In this document: in pieces, positions 1-6,829 of the stretch | Layout: each line of letters opens with the position of its first letter | How positions within the stretch are numbered: the stretch's first letter is position 1 | Source of the DNA: Motiliproteus sp047622605 | GTDB taxonomy: Bacteria; Pseudomonadota; Gammaproteobacteria; Pseudomonadales; Balneatricaceae | DNA: 8,443 nt | Reading direction: 5' to 3' | Assembly (NCBI GenBank): GCA_047622605.1 | Contig: JBLHND010000157.1 | Span: 1-8,443 of the forward strand | Notes under the pieces: model-generated | Databases searched by the model: none | What the model was told of the DNA's origin: nothing | Seen by the model: only the letters and a program-made list of their open reading frames with translations | Program-made: the position numbers and the translations under genes

Positions 1-18
1 CCCATTTATTTTTTTGCG

Positions 19-495
19 CTATTCCAGGTGGGCTTGCATCTCGGCACCAATCTTCTTTCTCATCTCCATAAGGCGGATCGCCGATTGCTGCAGGTGGATA
101 TCTTGTTGCGTCTTCGGGATCCACTCGGGGATAGGGGTGGGTTTGCCGTGCTCGTCAACGGCCACCATGATCACGATGCAGTGGGTGGTCAGCTGGCGCT
201 CAGACGTTGTAGGGTCTCCGGCGCGTACATCGATGGCGATATGCATAGAGCTACGCCCGGTATAGATGACCTGAGCACCCACCTCGACAATATTACCCAC
301 ATGAATCGGTTGCACGAAACGTATGCCTCCGGCGTATGCGGTGATGCAGTATTTGCCGCTCCAGCCCGCACCGCAGGCGTAGGCGGCTAGATCGATCCAT
401 TTCATCACTGCGCCGCCGTGGACTTTGCCGCCAAAATTCACATCGGCAGGTTCTGAAAGGAATCTGAGGGTTATCTTTCTATCTGTTCCGGCCAT
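19..495 (-). CDS. Acyl-CoA thioesterase, hotdog fold (YciA/ACOT-like)
   Basis: A 158-aa protein that should hydrolyse acyl-CoA thioesters to free acid and CoA in the cytosol. It looks like a single hotdog domain. The N-terminal segment around residues 20-41 (N20, GGKVHGG at 23-29, then MKWIDLAAYAC) matches the glycine-rich turn and central helix of the YciA/cytosolic acyl-CoA hydrolase group, where an Asp in this helix (here D35) is catalytic. GGIRFVQPIHVG (residues 56-67) and the following strands (EVGAQVIYTGRSSMHIAIDV) are the usual beta-sheet part, and the C-terminus is a charged helix. The length is typical for a single-domain member. The chosen ATG is preceded only by a weak purine stretch (GAGAACGACC), so the start is likely but not proven. 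It stands alone, divergent from the plus-strand genes. Acyl chain preference cannot be read from sequence. The family call is firm; a specific name such as yciA is not justified. Confidence 0.93.
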   Translation of the reverse strand: MAGTDRKITLRFLSEPADVNFGGKVHGGAVMKWIDLAAYACGAGWSGKYCITAYAGGIRFVQPIHVGNIVEVGAQVIYTGRSSMHIAIDVRAGDPTTSERQLTTHCIVIMVAVDEHGKPTPIPEWIPKTQQDIHLQQSAIRLMEMRKKIGAEMQAHLE

Positions 496-642
496 GGTCG
501 TTCTCGTTTGCTAGCAGTAGATCAGTGTTAAGTCCGACAGGCTGCTAGGGTTGGGTTAAGGCGGTTGGTCCGTTGGGCTGGGCGTACTCTGCGCTCGGCC
601 CTGTACCCTGGCTGCAATTAAACCCTAAATGAAAATTCAGTG

Positions 643-680
643 AAACCTATAGGTTAGATATTGGCTGTTGTTATAGGTTT
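643..680. repeat. Inverted repeat with embedded 12-bp palindrome; possible operator
   Basis: AAACCTATA (643-651) is matched by its exact reverse complement TATAGGTTT (672-680) across a 20-base spacer. In addition AACCTATAGGTT (644-655) is itself a perfect 12-bp palindrome, so the site contains one full dyad plus a further half site. It lies about 150 bases upstream of the thioesterase start and about 230 bases upstream of the 66-aa gene. This arrangement would suit a dimeric transcription factor or a small RNA hairpin. Which one, and for which gene, cannot be told from sequence. Confidence 0.4.
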
Positions 681-693
681 GGCGTGCTCGAGG

Positions 694-712
694 CCGTCCG
701 TCCGTCTGTCCG
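694..712. repeat. CCGT tetranucleotide repeat
   Basis: Nearly five consecutive CCGT units with a single C-to-T change in the fourth unit. It is not inside a recognisable reading frame. It is probably a slippage-generated microrepeat. Confidence 0.6.
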
Positions 713-911
713 CTGCTGGGCGTGCTAATCGGTGATCATCCTGTGGCTCCTCAGGTAGCGGTGCCCATTATGATGAAGTTACGGTCGCCTCTGTGATAGC
801 ACGAGAGCGGTTGGCGATGGATTATATTCGGGAGGCTAACCGAGCGTTATTGCAGGCAGCGATTTCCGCGTAATCCTACATTAACAAGCGGCCTCCTAGA
901 GGGAAATAAAC

Positions 912-1112
912 ATGACTGATGTCGCCTATCTACAGAAGCAGCCGCAGCTGACCGAGATTTTTCTGATCGAAAACCGGGGCGAGTCCAGCTGGTGGGTGTT
1001 TTGCCAGCCTTTAGCCTGGGATGGGCTGCCGCTGCCGACCAGTCGGCCGGTATTCTTTGCCCGCGATGAGGCTAAGGCGCGTGCCTGGGTGGCGGCGCGA
1101 CAGAGTCGCTAG
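912..1112 (+). CDS. Small hypothetical protein (66 aa)
   Basis: I do not recognise this protein. The frame opens with ATG preceded by GAGG at a 9-base distance (AGAGGGAAATAAAC), a workable ribosome binding site. The product has no signal peptide and no membrane segment. It shows two short hydrophobic strands (TEIFLIE near 14-20, WWVFCQP near 27-33), a Pro/Gly-rich link (LAWDGLPLPTSRP) and a C-terminal Ala/Arg-rich helix (ARDEAKARAWVAARQ). It contains four tryptophans in 66 residues. The amino-acid pattern, with hydrophobic strands followed by an amphipathic helix, looks like a real compact soluble domain rather than a random frame, but no catalytic or metal-binding motif is visible. It is monocistronic as far as can be seen, with no clear terminator after it. 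Overlapping frames on the other strand are arginine/proline-rich and look non-coding. Confidence 0.55.
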   Translation: MTDVAYLQKQPQLTEIFLIENRGESSWWVFCQPLAWDGLPLPTSRPVFFARDEAKARAWVAARQSR

Positions 1113-1141
1113 GCTCGAGTGTGCGCAGGTCTCGGACGTTT

Positions 1142-1191
1142 GCAGGGTGTTCGCAGGGTGTTCGCAGGGCAAGGGGAGGGCAAGGGGAGGG
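1142..1191. repeat. Two adjacent 11-bp tandem repeats
   Basis: The unit GCAGGGTGTTC occurs twice in perfect tandem (1142-1152, 1153-1163) followed by a partial copy (1164-1169). Immediately after it a different 11-bp unit, CAAGGGGAGGG, occurs twice in perfect tandem (1170-1180, 1181-1191). Both share a G-rich core but are not the same sequence. They lie 30-80 bases after the stop of the small gene. Confidence 0.75.
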
Positions 1192-1417
1192 CCGAGTCAG
1201 CGTAGGCGCTGCTGATCTGCCCAGGTTGCTGGCGGTTAAATCGGCATAGCCGGTGCGATTCATAGGGTTCTTTAAGTGTTCAGGTTGAATTTTATAAACC
1301 CTTAGCGGTAGCCTGAGTCGATAGAATGACCGGCGCTGTCGGTCGACCGCCCTGAGTGTCTTGGGCTGCGGTTCTAGACTCGACGCGGCTGGCCGACGCC
1401 GGTCCTGGTGGCCATTA

Positions 1418-1461
1418 GCATTGAATAAAACCGGTCGCCTACAGTCGGTGTTATTCAATGC
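1418..1461. repeat. Long inverted repeat / hairpin upstream of gdhB
   Basis: GCATTGAATAA (1418-1428) pairs perfectly with TTATTCAATGC (1451-1461). After one A/G mismatch the stem continues with ACCG/CGGT (1430-1433 with 1446-1449) and two wobble pairs, closing on a loop at about 1436-1443. The hairpin is followed by GTAGAGCGGG on the plus strand and by CTAATGGCCA on the minus strand. Neither is a U-tract, so it is not an intrinsic terminator. It could be an operator, a structured untranslated RNA segment, or a small repeated palindrome of REP type. Copy number elsewhere in the genome is unknown. Confidence 0.55.
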
Positions 1462-1741
1462 GTAGAGCGGGCGGCGTTGCTTAGCGGTCAGCCAAGTTCT
1501 TTTCTGGCAAACTGTTGTTTTTAGCTGATTTGAGCTTAAACTATTGTCCTATAGTCGTAGGCACACCTGACTAAGGGTTTAACATCGATTCGTTATTATC
1601 ACCCAGTGTTAAGTCGAAAAGAGCCGGTCAGCCTTCTCGCATCTATTGCTCGAGACAGTCTGCTCAGGGTACCAGTCGCTGGCCTCTGTCCCTTCAAGCT
1701 ATGCACTTATTAATTGAATTCAAACAATAATAATTTTTAAA

Positions 1742-4700
1742 ATGAGCGGAGTAGCGCCAGTTATGTCGGATCCACGCCAAAGTAGCAAAAGTAAAATTCT
1801 TACTAAGCTTGCCGAACTCTTCACCGCTAAGCTCGAATCTGGCCTTGCGGGGGAGCTAGACCGTTTTGCACGGCTCTACTATCACGTGACGCCCGTTGAT
1901 GAACTCCAGGAGCGTCGACTCGATAATCTCTATGGCGCCACACTCTCGTGCTGGAATTTTATGCAGCAGCTGGATCCGGGAACGGCAAAGCTGCGGGTCT
2001 TTAATCCGGATATTGAGCAGCACGGCTGGCACGCTAACCATACGGTCATAGAAGTGCTCAATAGTGACATGCCGTTCCTGGTGGATTCGGTACGTATGGC
2101 GCTAAATCGCCAGGGGCTCTCCATCCACGCAATTCACAATGCCATTATTAACGTCAAGCGTGACGACCAGGGTAAGTTGTTGCAGGTGATCGAGCGTGAT
2201 CAGGCGACGCCTGAGTGTCGGCGTGAGTCGGCGATCTACCTGGAAGTCGATCGGCGTAGTGACCAGGATGAGTTGAAAACCATCGAATCGAATCTCCAGG
2301 ACGGACTCAACGATGTCCGCGCTGCAGTCAAAGATTACCCCGCGATGCTGGAGCGGGTGAAAGAAACCCTTCAGAGTCTCAATAATACCCCCAAGGCGAT
2401 CGATAAGGCCGAAGTGGCGGAGGCGCAGGCGTTCCTTGACTGGATGCTCGATGATAACTTTACCTTCCTGGCCTGTGATGAGGTCGAGCTGGCAACAGAG
2501 GCTGGCGGGCTTGCTATTCGCCGTGTTCAGGGGCGCGAGCTAGGAACCTCCCGGTTGCACTCGCCGCGCCGCGCCCATAAGTTGCTGGAGCATCTGCGCG
2601 ACAATGAGCGCAGCTTTATCGAGACCCCCCAGCCGCTGATGTTCGGCAAGGATGCACACCGTTCGCGTATCCATCGTCCGATCTATAGGGACCTGGTGGT
2701 GGTTAAGCGCTTCGATGCCGACGGCAAGGTGGTTGGCGAGCAGCGTTTTTATGGTCTCTATACCTCCCCGGTCTATGACATGCGTCCTTCCAGTATCCCT
2801 AACGTGCGTCTGAAGGTGGCGGCGGTCATCGCTCAGACCGGTTTTGAACCGGGTGGGCACAGCAGTAAAGAACTGCAGCAGGTGATTAAAGATCTGCCCC
2901 GCGAAGAGCTGTTCCTGGCGACCACCGAGGGCCTGTTTGATACCGCACTGGGGATCTTTAATCTGCAGGAGCGCCGCAAGGTGCGTCTGTTTATCCGCCC
3001 CGACCCCTGCGGCAAGTTTTTCTCCTGTCTCTATTATGCGCCCCGAGATATCTACAGCACCGACCTGCGCCACCAGGTGCAGCAGGTGTTGGAGCATCAT
3101 TTCGGTGCACTGGATACCGAGTTCACCACCCATTTTTCCGAGTCGGTGCTGGCCCGGACCCATTTTGTGATGCGGGTCGATCCCGATCTCTGCCCCGAAT
3201 GGGATCTGCAGGCGCTGCAGGCTCAGGTGGTTGAGACCTCGCGTGCCTGGGATGAGGCGCTGCACGATGCCCTGATCGAGAGCTGTGGTGAAGAGCTGGG
3301 TAATCGCTATATCAGCCTCTATCGGGGGGCCTTTCCCAGCGCTTACCGTGAGCACTTTGCGCCTAGTAATGCCGTTTACGATGTGCGCCGCCTGGCCGAG
3401 ATAGACGCCGGAAAACCCCTGGCGATGAGCTTTTACCGGCTGCTGGAAGAGTCCAGCGAGATGCTGCGGTTTAAGCTGCTTAATGAAGGCGAGCCGTTAA
3501 TTCTGTCTGATATTATCCCCATCCTCGAAAATCTGGGGATGCGGGTCGTCGGCGAGCACCCCTACGAGGTCCGTCGCAGCGATGGGCGGATTTTCTGGAT
3601 GCACGACTTCCAGCTCAGTTACCACAGCACCGAGCCGGTCGCACTGCTGGATGTGAAGCAGCTTTTCCAGGAGGCGTTCGCGGCGATCTGGGATGGCCTA
3701 GCTGAAAATGATGAGTTTAACCGTCTGGTGATCAGCGGCAACCTGAGCTGGCGTGAAGTGGCGTTGCTACGGGCTTACACGCGGTATAATCGGCAGCTAC
3801 GCTTTGATTCCAGTCAGCCCTACATTGCCGATGCGCTGGTGCGCCATATGCATGTTACCCGGCTGTTGGTGGCGTTGTTCCGAGCGCGACTGGATCCGGC
3901 GCGCCAGGCCAGTGTGAAGGTCGAGGCCCTGACTAAAAGGCTGGAAACCAGTGTGCTCGATGCGCTGGATCAGGTCGATAACCTCAACGATGACCGTATT
4001 ATGCGGCGGATGCTGGAGCTGATAAAAGCCACCCTGAGAACCAACTATTTTCAAGTGGACGCCTACGGCGAGGCCAAATCTTATATCTCTTTCAAACTCA
4101 ATCCGCGGTTGATTACTAATATTCCGCGGCCCTGTCCGATGTTCGAGACCTACGTGTATTCACCCCGTGTCGAGGGTGTGCATCTGCGTGGCGGCAAGGT
4201 CGCCCGTGGTGGCCTGCGCTGGTCTGACCGGCAGGAAGACTATCGCACCGAGGTGCTGGGCCTGGTGAAGGCCCAGCAGGTGAAGAACGCCGTGATCGTG
4301 CCTGTGGGTGCCAAGGGCGGCTTTGTGCCCCGTAACCTTCCGGAAAAAGGCTCGCGCGAGGAGATCCAAGCCGAAGGGATCGCCTGCTATCAGATCTTTA
4401 TCCGCGGTCTGCTGGACCTGGTCGACAACCTGGTCGAGGGTAAACTGGTGCCTCCGGTGAATGTGATCCGTCATGATGAGGATGATCCCTACCTGGTGGT
4501 TGCTGCTGACAAGGGCACCGCCACCTTCTCGGATATCGCCAACGCCCTTGCCGAAGAGTACGGTTTCTGGCTCGGTGATGCCTTCGCCTCTGGGGGGAGC
4601 CAGGGCTACGATCACAAGAAGATGGGGATTACCGCCAAGGGGGCCTGGGAATCGGTCAAGCGCCACTTCCGCGAACGTAATCTCAATTCTCAGGCGGATC

Positions 4701-6616
4701 CCTTTACGGTCGTGGGGGTCGGCGATATGGCAGGGGATGTGTTCGGTAACGGCCTGCTGCTCTCCGAAACCGCGTTGTTGACGGCGGCCTTTAATCATCA
4801 GCACATCTTTATCGATCCCGATCCAGATGCGGCCAGCACCTTCGCCGAACGGCAGCGGCTGTTCGCTCTGCCGCGCTCCAGCTGGACCGATTTTGACGCC
4901 GCGCTGATCTCCAAGGGCGGCGGAATCTTCTCGAGGGCGGCCAAGACGATCGCGATCTCGGCGGCCATGAAAAAGCGTTTCGATATAGCGGCCGATAAGC
5001 TCAGCCCCAGTGAGCTGATCTCTGCGCTGCTCAAGGCGCCGGTCGATCTGATCTGGAACGGCGGCATAGGTACCTATGTTAAGGGCAGCAGCGAAAGCCA
5101 TGCCGATGTCGGTGATAAGGCCAACGACGGGCTGCGTATCGATGGCTGCGAATTACGCTGCCAGGTGCTGGGCGAGGGCGGCAATCTCGGCTTTACCCAG
5201 TTGGGACGGATCGAGTTCGCCCTCAACGGTGGCGCCTGTAATACCGACTTTATCGATAACGCCGGCGGAGTGGACTGCTCCGACCATGAGGTCAATATCA
5301 AGATCCTGCTGAACGAGGTGGTCGCTAACGGTGATATGACGGTTAAGCAGCGTAACCTGTTGCTCAAGGAGATGACCGATGATGTTGGCCAGCTGGTGCT
5401 GGCCAATAACTACAGCCAGGTTCAGGCATTGAGCCTGGCTTGCGGGCATGCGGCCCAGGATTTGGATGAATATGTACGCCTGATCGACAGCCTAGAGGCC
5501 AGCGGTAAACTCGATCGTGGCCTGGAGTTTATCGCCGACAAGGAGGCGATGCAGAGCCGTACGAGCCTGACTCATCCGGAACTCTCGGTGCTGATCTCCT
5601 ATATCAAGGCGGAGCTGAAGGAGGCGCTGATTACCCCGAGGATCTACAACGATCCCTATCTGGCACGCGAAGTGACCGGTGCTTTCCCGGCCCGCATCAG
5701 CGAACGCTTCCCTGAGGAGGTCAGTCAGCATCGGCTGCGTCCGGAAATTATCGCCAATCAGCTGGCGAATGGCATGGTTAACCGAATGGGGATTACCTAT
5801 CCCCATGTGGTCAAGCAGTCGTCGGGTGCCGAGTATGACGATATAGCGGCGGCGTACGTGATCGCGCGCGATGTGTTCTCGATGGACAGCCTGTGGGACG
5901 AGATCGAAGGCCTGGATGGCCGGGTGTTGGCTGCCGATCAGGACCAGATCATGACGGATCTGCAGCGGCTGATGCGCCGTGCTAGTTACTGGTTCCTCCG
6001 TAATTATCGCTATGACCTGGATGTTACACGCTGTATCGAGCGCTATCGCGGCGGCATCGAGTTACTGATGCCCAGGATTGTTGATCTGATTCAGGGAGAG
6101 CGGCTGGAGGATTGGCAGCATAAGCATGCCCAGTTACTCGAGTGTGGTGTGCCTGATGCGTTGGCCGCCGTTGCTGCCAGCGCCGACAGTCTGTTCTCGT
6201 TGCTGGGGATTATCCAGGTAGCCGAGCAGACCGGGCAGCCGGTGGAGCGGGTGGCCCGGGTGTACTTCAATCTGGGTGACCATCTGCAGTTGCACTGGTT
6301 CGATCAGCAGGTGCGGGCTTTTGAGGCCAAGAGTCACTGGCAGTCGATGGCCTGCAACGGTTACCGTGACGACCTTAATATCCAACAGCGCAACCTGACG
6401 AGCAGGGTGCTGGACAGTGGCGGGGCCGACGAAGATGAGCAGGAGCAGCTGGAGCAGGTGGCGCAGTGGTTGGCGCTGCATGCGCTGCCGGTAGAGCGCT
6501 GGAAGCTGATGCTCGATGAGATACGTTCGGCCAAGATGCACGACTGTGCCATCTTCTCGGTGGCACTGCGGGAGCTGCTGGAGCTGTCACAAGCATCGAT
6601 CTCAGCAAACACCTAA
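1742..6616 (+). CDS. gdhB: NAD-specific glutamate dehydrogenase, large (L-GDH180) type
   Basis: Oxidatively deaminates L-glutamate with NAD+ to 2-oxoglutarate, ammonium and NADH in the cytosol. It links arginine/glutamate catabolism to the TCA cycle. At 1624 aa it is full length (Pseudomonas GdhB is about 1620). ACT-like regulatory regions are visible near residues 40-170, 410-500 and 550-640, followed by a helical linker. The catalytic core spans about 770-1225: RGGLRWSDR (822-830), VPVGAKGGF with the substrate lysine K858 (853-861), ADKGTATFSD with catalytic D923 (922-931), and the NAD-binding glycine-rich segment GVGDMAGDVFGNG (992-1004). GEGGNLGFTQLGR (1144-1156) and NAGGVDCSDHEVNIKILL (1173-1190) complete the core. 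The C-terminal helical domain runs to the end. All motifs are intact with no frameshift. The first ATG has no clear Shine-Dalgarno. A second in-frame ATG at 1763 (residue 8) has GGAG 11 bases upstream and may be the true start. Pseudomonas relatives are allosterically activated by arginine; here that is inference. Confidence 0.98.
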   Translation: MSGVAPVMSDPRQSSKSKILTKLAELFTAKLESGLAGELDRFARLYYHVTPVDELQERRLDNLYGATLSCWNFMQQLDPGTAKLRVFNPDIEQHGWHANHTVIEVLNSDMPFLVDSVRMALNRQGLSIHAIHNAIINVKRDDQGKLLQVIERDQATPECRRESAIYLEVDRRSDQDELKTIESNLQDGLNDVRAAVKDYPAMLERVKETLQSLNNTPKAIDKAEVAEAQAFLDWMLDDNFTFLACDEVELATEAGGLAIRRVQGRELGTSRLHSPRRAHKLLEHLRDNERSFIETPQPLMFGKDAHRSRIHRPIYRDLVVVKRFDADGKVVGEQRFYGLYTSPVYDMRPSSIPNVRLKVAAVIAQTGFEPGGHSSKELQQVIKDLPREELFLATTEGLFDTALGIFNLQERRKVRLFIRPDPCGKFFSCLYYAPRDIYSTDLRHQVQQVLEHHFGALDTEFTTHFSESVLARTHFVMRVDPDLCPEWDLQALQAQVVETSRAWDEALHDALIESCGEELGNRYISLYRGAFPSAYREHFAPSNAVYDVRRLAEIDAGKPLAMSFYRLLEESSEMLRFKLLNEGEPLILSDIIPILENLGMRVVGEHPYEVRRSDGRIFWMHDFQLSYHSTEPVALLDVKQLFQEAFAAIWDGLAENDEFNRLVISGNLSWREVALLRAYTRYNRQLRFDSSQPYIADALVRHMHVTRLLVALFRARLDPARQASVKVEALTKRLETSVLDALDQVDNLNDDRIMRRMLELIKATLRTNYFQVDAYGEAKSYISFKLNPRLITNIPRPCPMFETYVYSPRVEGVHLRGGKVARGGLRWSDRQEDYRTEVLGLVKAQQVKNAVIVPVGAKGGFVPRNLPEKGSREEIQAEGIACYQIFIRGLLDLVDNLVEGKLVPPVNVIRHDEDDPYLVVAADKGTATFSDIANALAEEYGFWLGDAFASGGSQGYDHKKMGITAKGAWESVKRHFRERNLNSQADPFTVVGVGDMAGDVFGNGLLLSETALLTAAFNHQHIFIDPDPDAASTFAERQRLFALPRSSWTDFDAALISKGGGIFSRAAKTIAISAAMKKRFDIAADKLSPSELISALLKAPVDLIWNGGIGTYVKGSSESHADVGDKANDGLRIDGCELRCQVLGEGGNLGFTQLGRIEFALNGGACNTDFIDNAGGVDCSDHEVNIKILLNEVVANGDMTVKQRNLLLKEMTDDVGQLVLANNYSQVQALSLACGHAAQDLDEYVRLIDSLEASGKLDRGLEFIADKEAMQSRTSLTHPELSVLISYIKAELKEALITPRIYNDPYLAREVTGAFPARISERFPEEVSQHRLRPEIIANQLANGMVNRMGITYPHVVKQSSGAEYDDIAAAYVIARDVFSMDSLWDEIEGLDGRVLAADQDQIMTDLQRLMRRASYWFLRNYRYDLDVTRCIERYRGGIELLMPRIVDLIQGERLEDWQHKHAQLLECGVPDALAAVAASADSLFSLLGIIQVAEQTGQPVERVARVYFNLGDHLQLHWFDQQVRAFEAKSHWQSMACNGYRDDLNIQQRNLTSRVLDSGGADEDEQEQLEQVAQWLALHALPVERWKLMLDEIRSAKMHDCAIFSVALRELLELSQASISANT

Positions 6617-6623
6617 CGGCCGC

Positions 6624-6660
6624 TGTCAGTCAGGGCCTCGCAACGAGGCCCTGACTGATG
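6624..6660 (+). terminator. Hairpin terminator candidate after gdhB
   Basis: It starts 7 bases after the gdhB TAA. The arms TCAGTCAGGGCCTCG (6626-6640) and CGAGGCCCTGACTGA (6644-6658) are perfectly complementary over 15 bp around a CAA loop, and two wobble pairs extend the stem. The tail (TGACTCTTTCCC) is only modestly U-rich, so termination may be imperfect or act mainly to stabilise the 3' end. The minus-strand tail is not U-rich, so it should not serve the convergent regulator gene. Confidence 0.8.
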
Positions 6661-6757
6661 ACTCTTTCCCAAGCCGTTGATGGCTCTTTTTCAAGCCGTT
6701 GACGACTCTTTTCCAAGCCGTTGACGACTCTTTTCCAAGCCGTTGACGACTCAAGCC
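6657..6757. repeat. 22-bp tandem repeat, four copies plus a decayed fifth
   Basis: Four head-to-tail 22-bp units lie at 6657-6678, 6679-6700, 6701-6722 and 6723-6744, each ending in AAGCCGTT. The third and fourth are identical; the first two differ by a few substitutions. A fifth partial unit (6745-6757) has lost the central TTTTCC. Each full unit carries a pyrimidine tract (CTCTTTTCC or a variant). The array starts in the last bases of the gdhB hairpin and fills much of the gap between the two convergent genes. 22 is not a multiple of three and the array encodes nothing recognisable. Confidence 0.85.
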
Positions 6758-6829
6758 TGTCGTTTAGGCAGGGCTCTAGTCTGGCTTGTGTAGCTCCTGA
6801 GGGTGGTTTCTAGCGTTTGGACTCAGCGT

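Larger units (their letters stand above)
496..911. other. Gene-free interval with palindromes and a microrepeat
   Basis: I find no convincing gene between the thioesterase start and the small plus-strand gene. The interval is the divergent promoter region of both. It contains a 12-bp palindrome that is part of a larger inverted repeat (643-680) and a CCGT tetranucleotide run (694-712). No good sigma-70 -35/-10 pair could be picked on either strand. An 18-codon frame starting with ATG at 817 and ending at 873 has no ribosome binding site. Confidence 0.6.
1113..1741. other. Long gene-free leader region upstream of gdhB
   Basis: No supported gene in these 629 bases. A minus-strand frame at 1072-1458 is dominated by Arg, Pro and Ala without domain character and overlaps the 66-aa gene, so I treat it as chance. 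Contents seen: two adjacent 11-bp tandem repeats (1142-1191), a 44-nt hairpin (1418-1461), and an AT-rich stretch from about 1703 to the gdhB start containing the palindrome TTGAATTCAA (1714-1723). The best promoter-like pairs are weak: TTGTTT (1515-1520) with TAAACT (1537-1542, 16-base spacer), or a -10-like TATAGT at 1550-1555 without a good -35. No sigma-54 consensus was found. Confidence 0.55.

Noticed and set aside
793..873. Short plus-strand frame (MDYIREANRALLQAAISA end, ATG at 817)
   Set aside because: Only 18 codons from ATG, with no ribosome binding site. The amphipathic look is not enough to call a gene.
1072..1458. Minus-strand frame of 128 codons upstream of gdhB
   Set aside because: Composition is Arg/Pro/Ala-rich with no domain pattern. 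It overlaps the better-supported 66-aa gene, runs through the 11-bp repeats, and begins inside the 44-nt hairpin.
523..1615. CAGTGTTAAGTC present at 523-534 and again at 1604-1615
   Set aside because: A single 12-base direct repeat is expected by chance about once or twice in a window of this length.
1681..1741. Possible sigma-54 promoter (CTGGCCTCTGTCCC) before gdhB
   Set aside because: The essential GC of the -12 element is missing at the required spacing.
2540..3355. Minus-strand frame of 271 codons inside gdhB
   Set aside because: Same situation: it lies opposite an intact conserved gene and its composition resembles a shadow frame.
4160..5101. Minus-strand frame of 313 codons inside gdhB
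   Set aside because: It is antisense to the most conserved catalytic part of gdhB. Long antisense frames are a common by-product of codon bias, and the translation shows no family motif.
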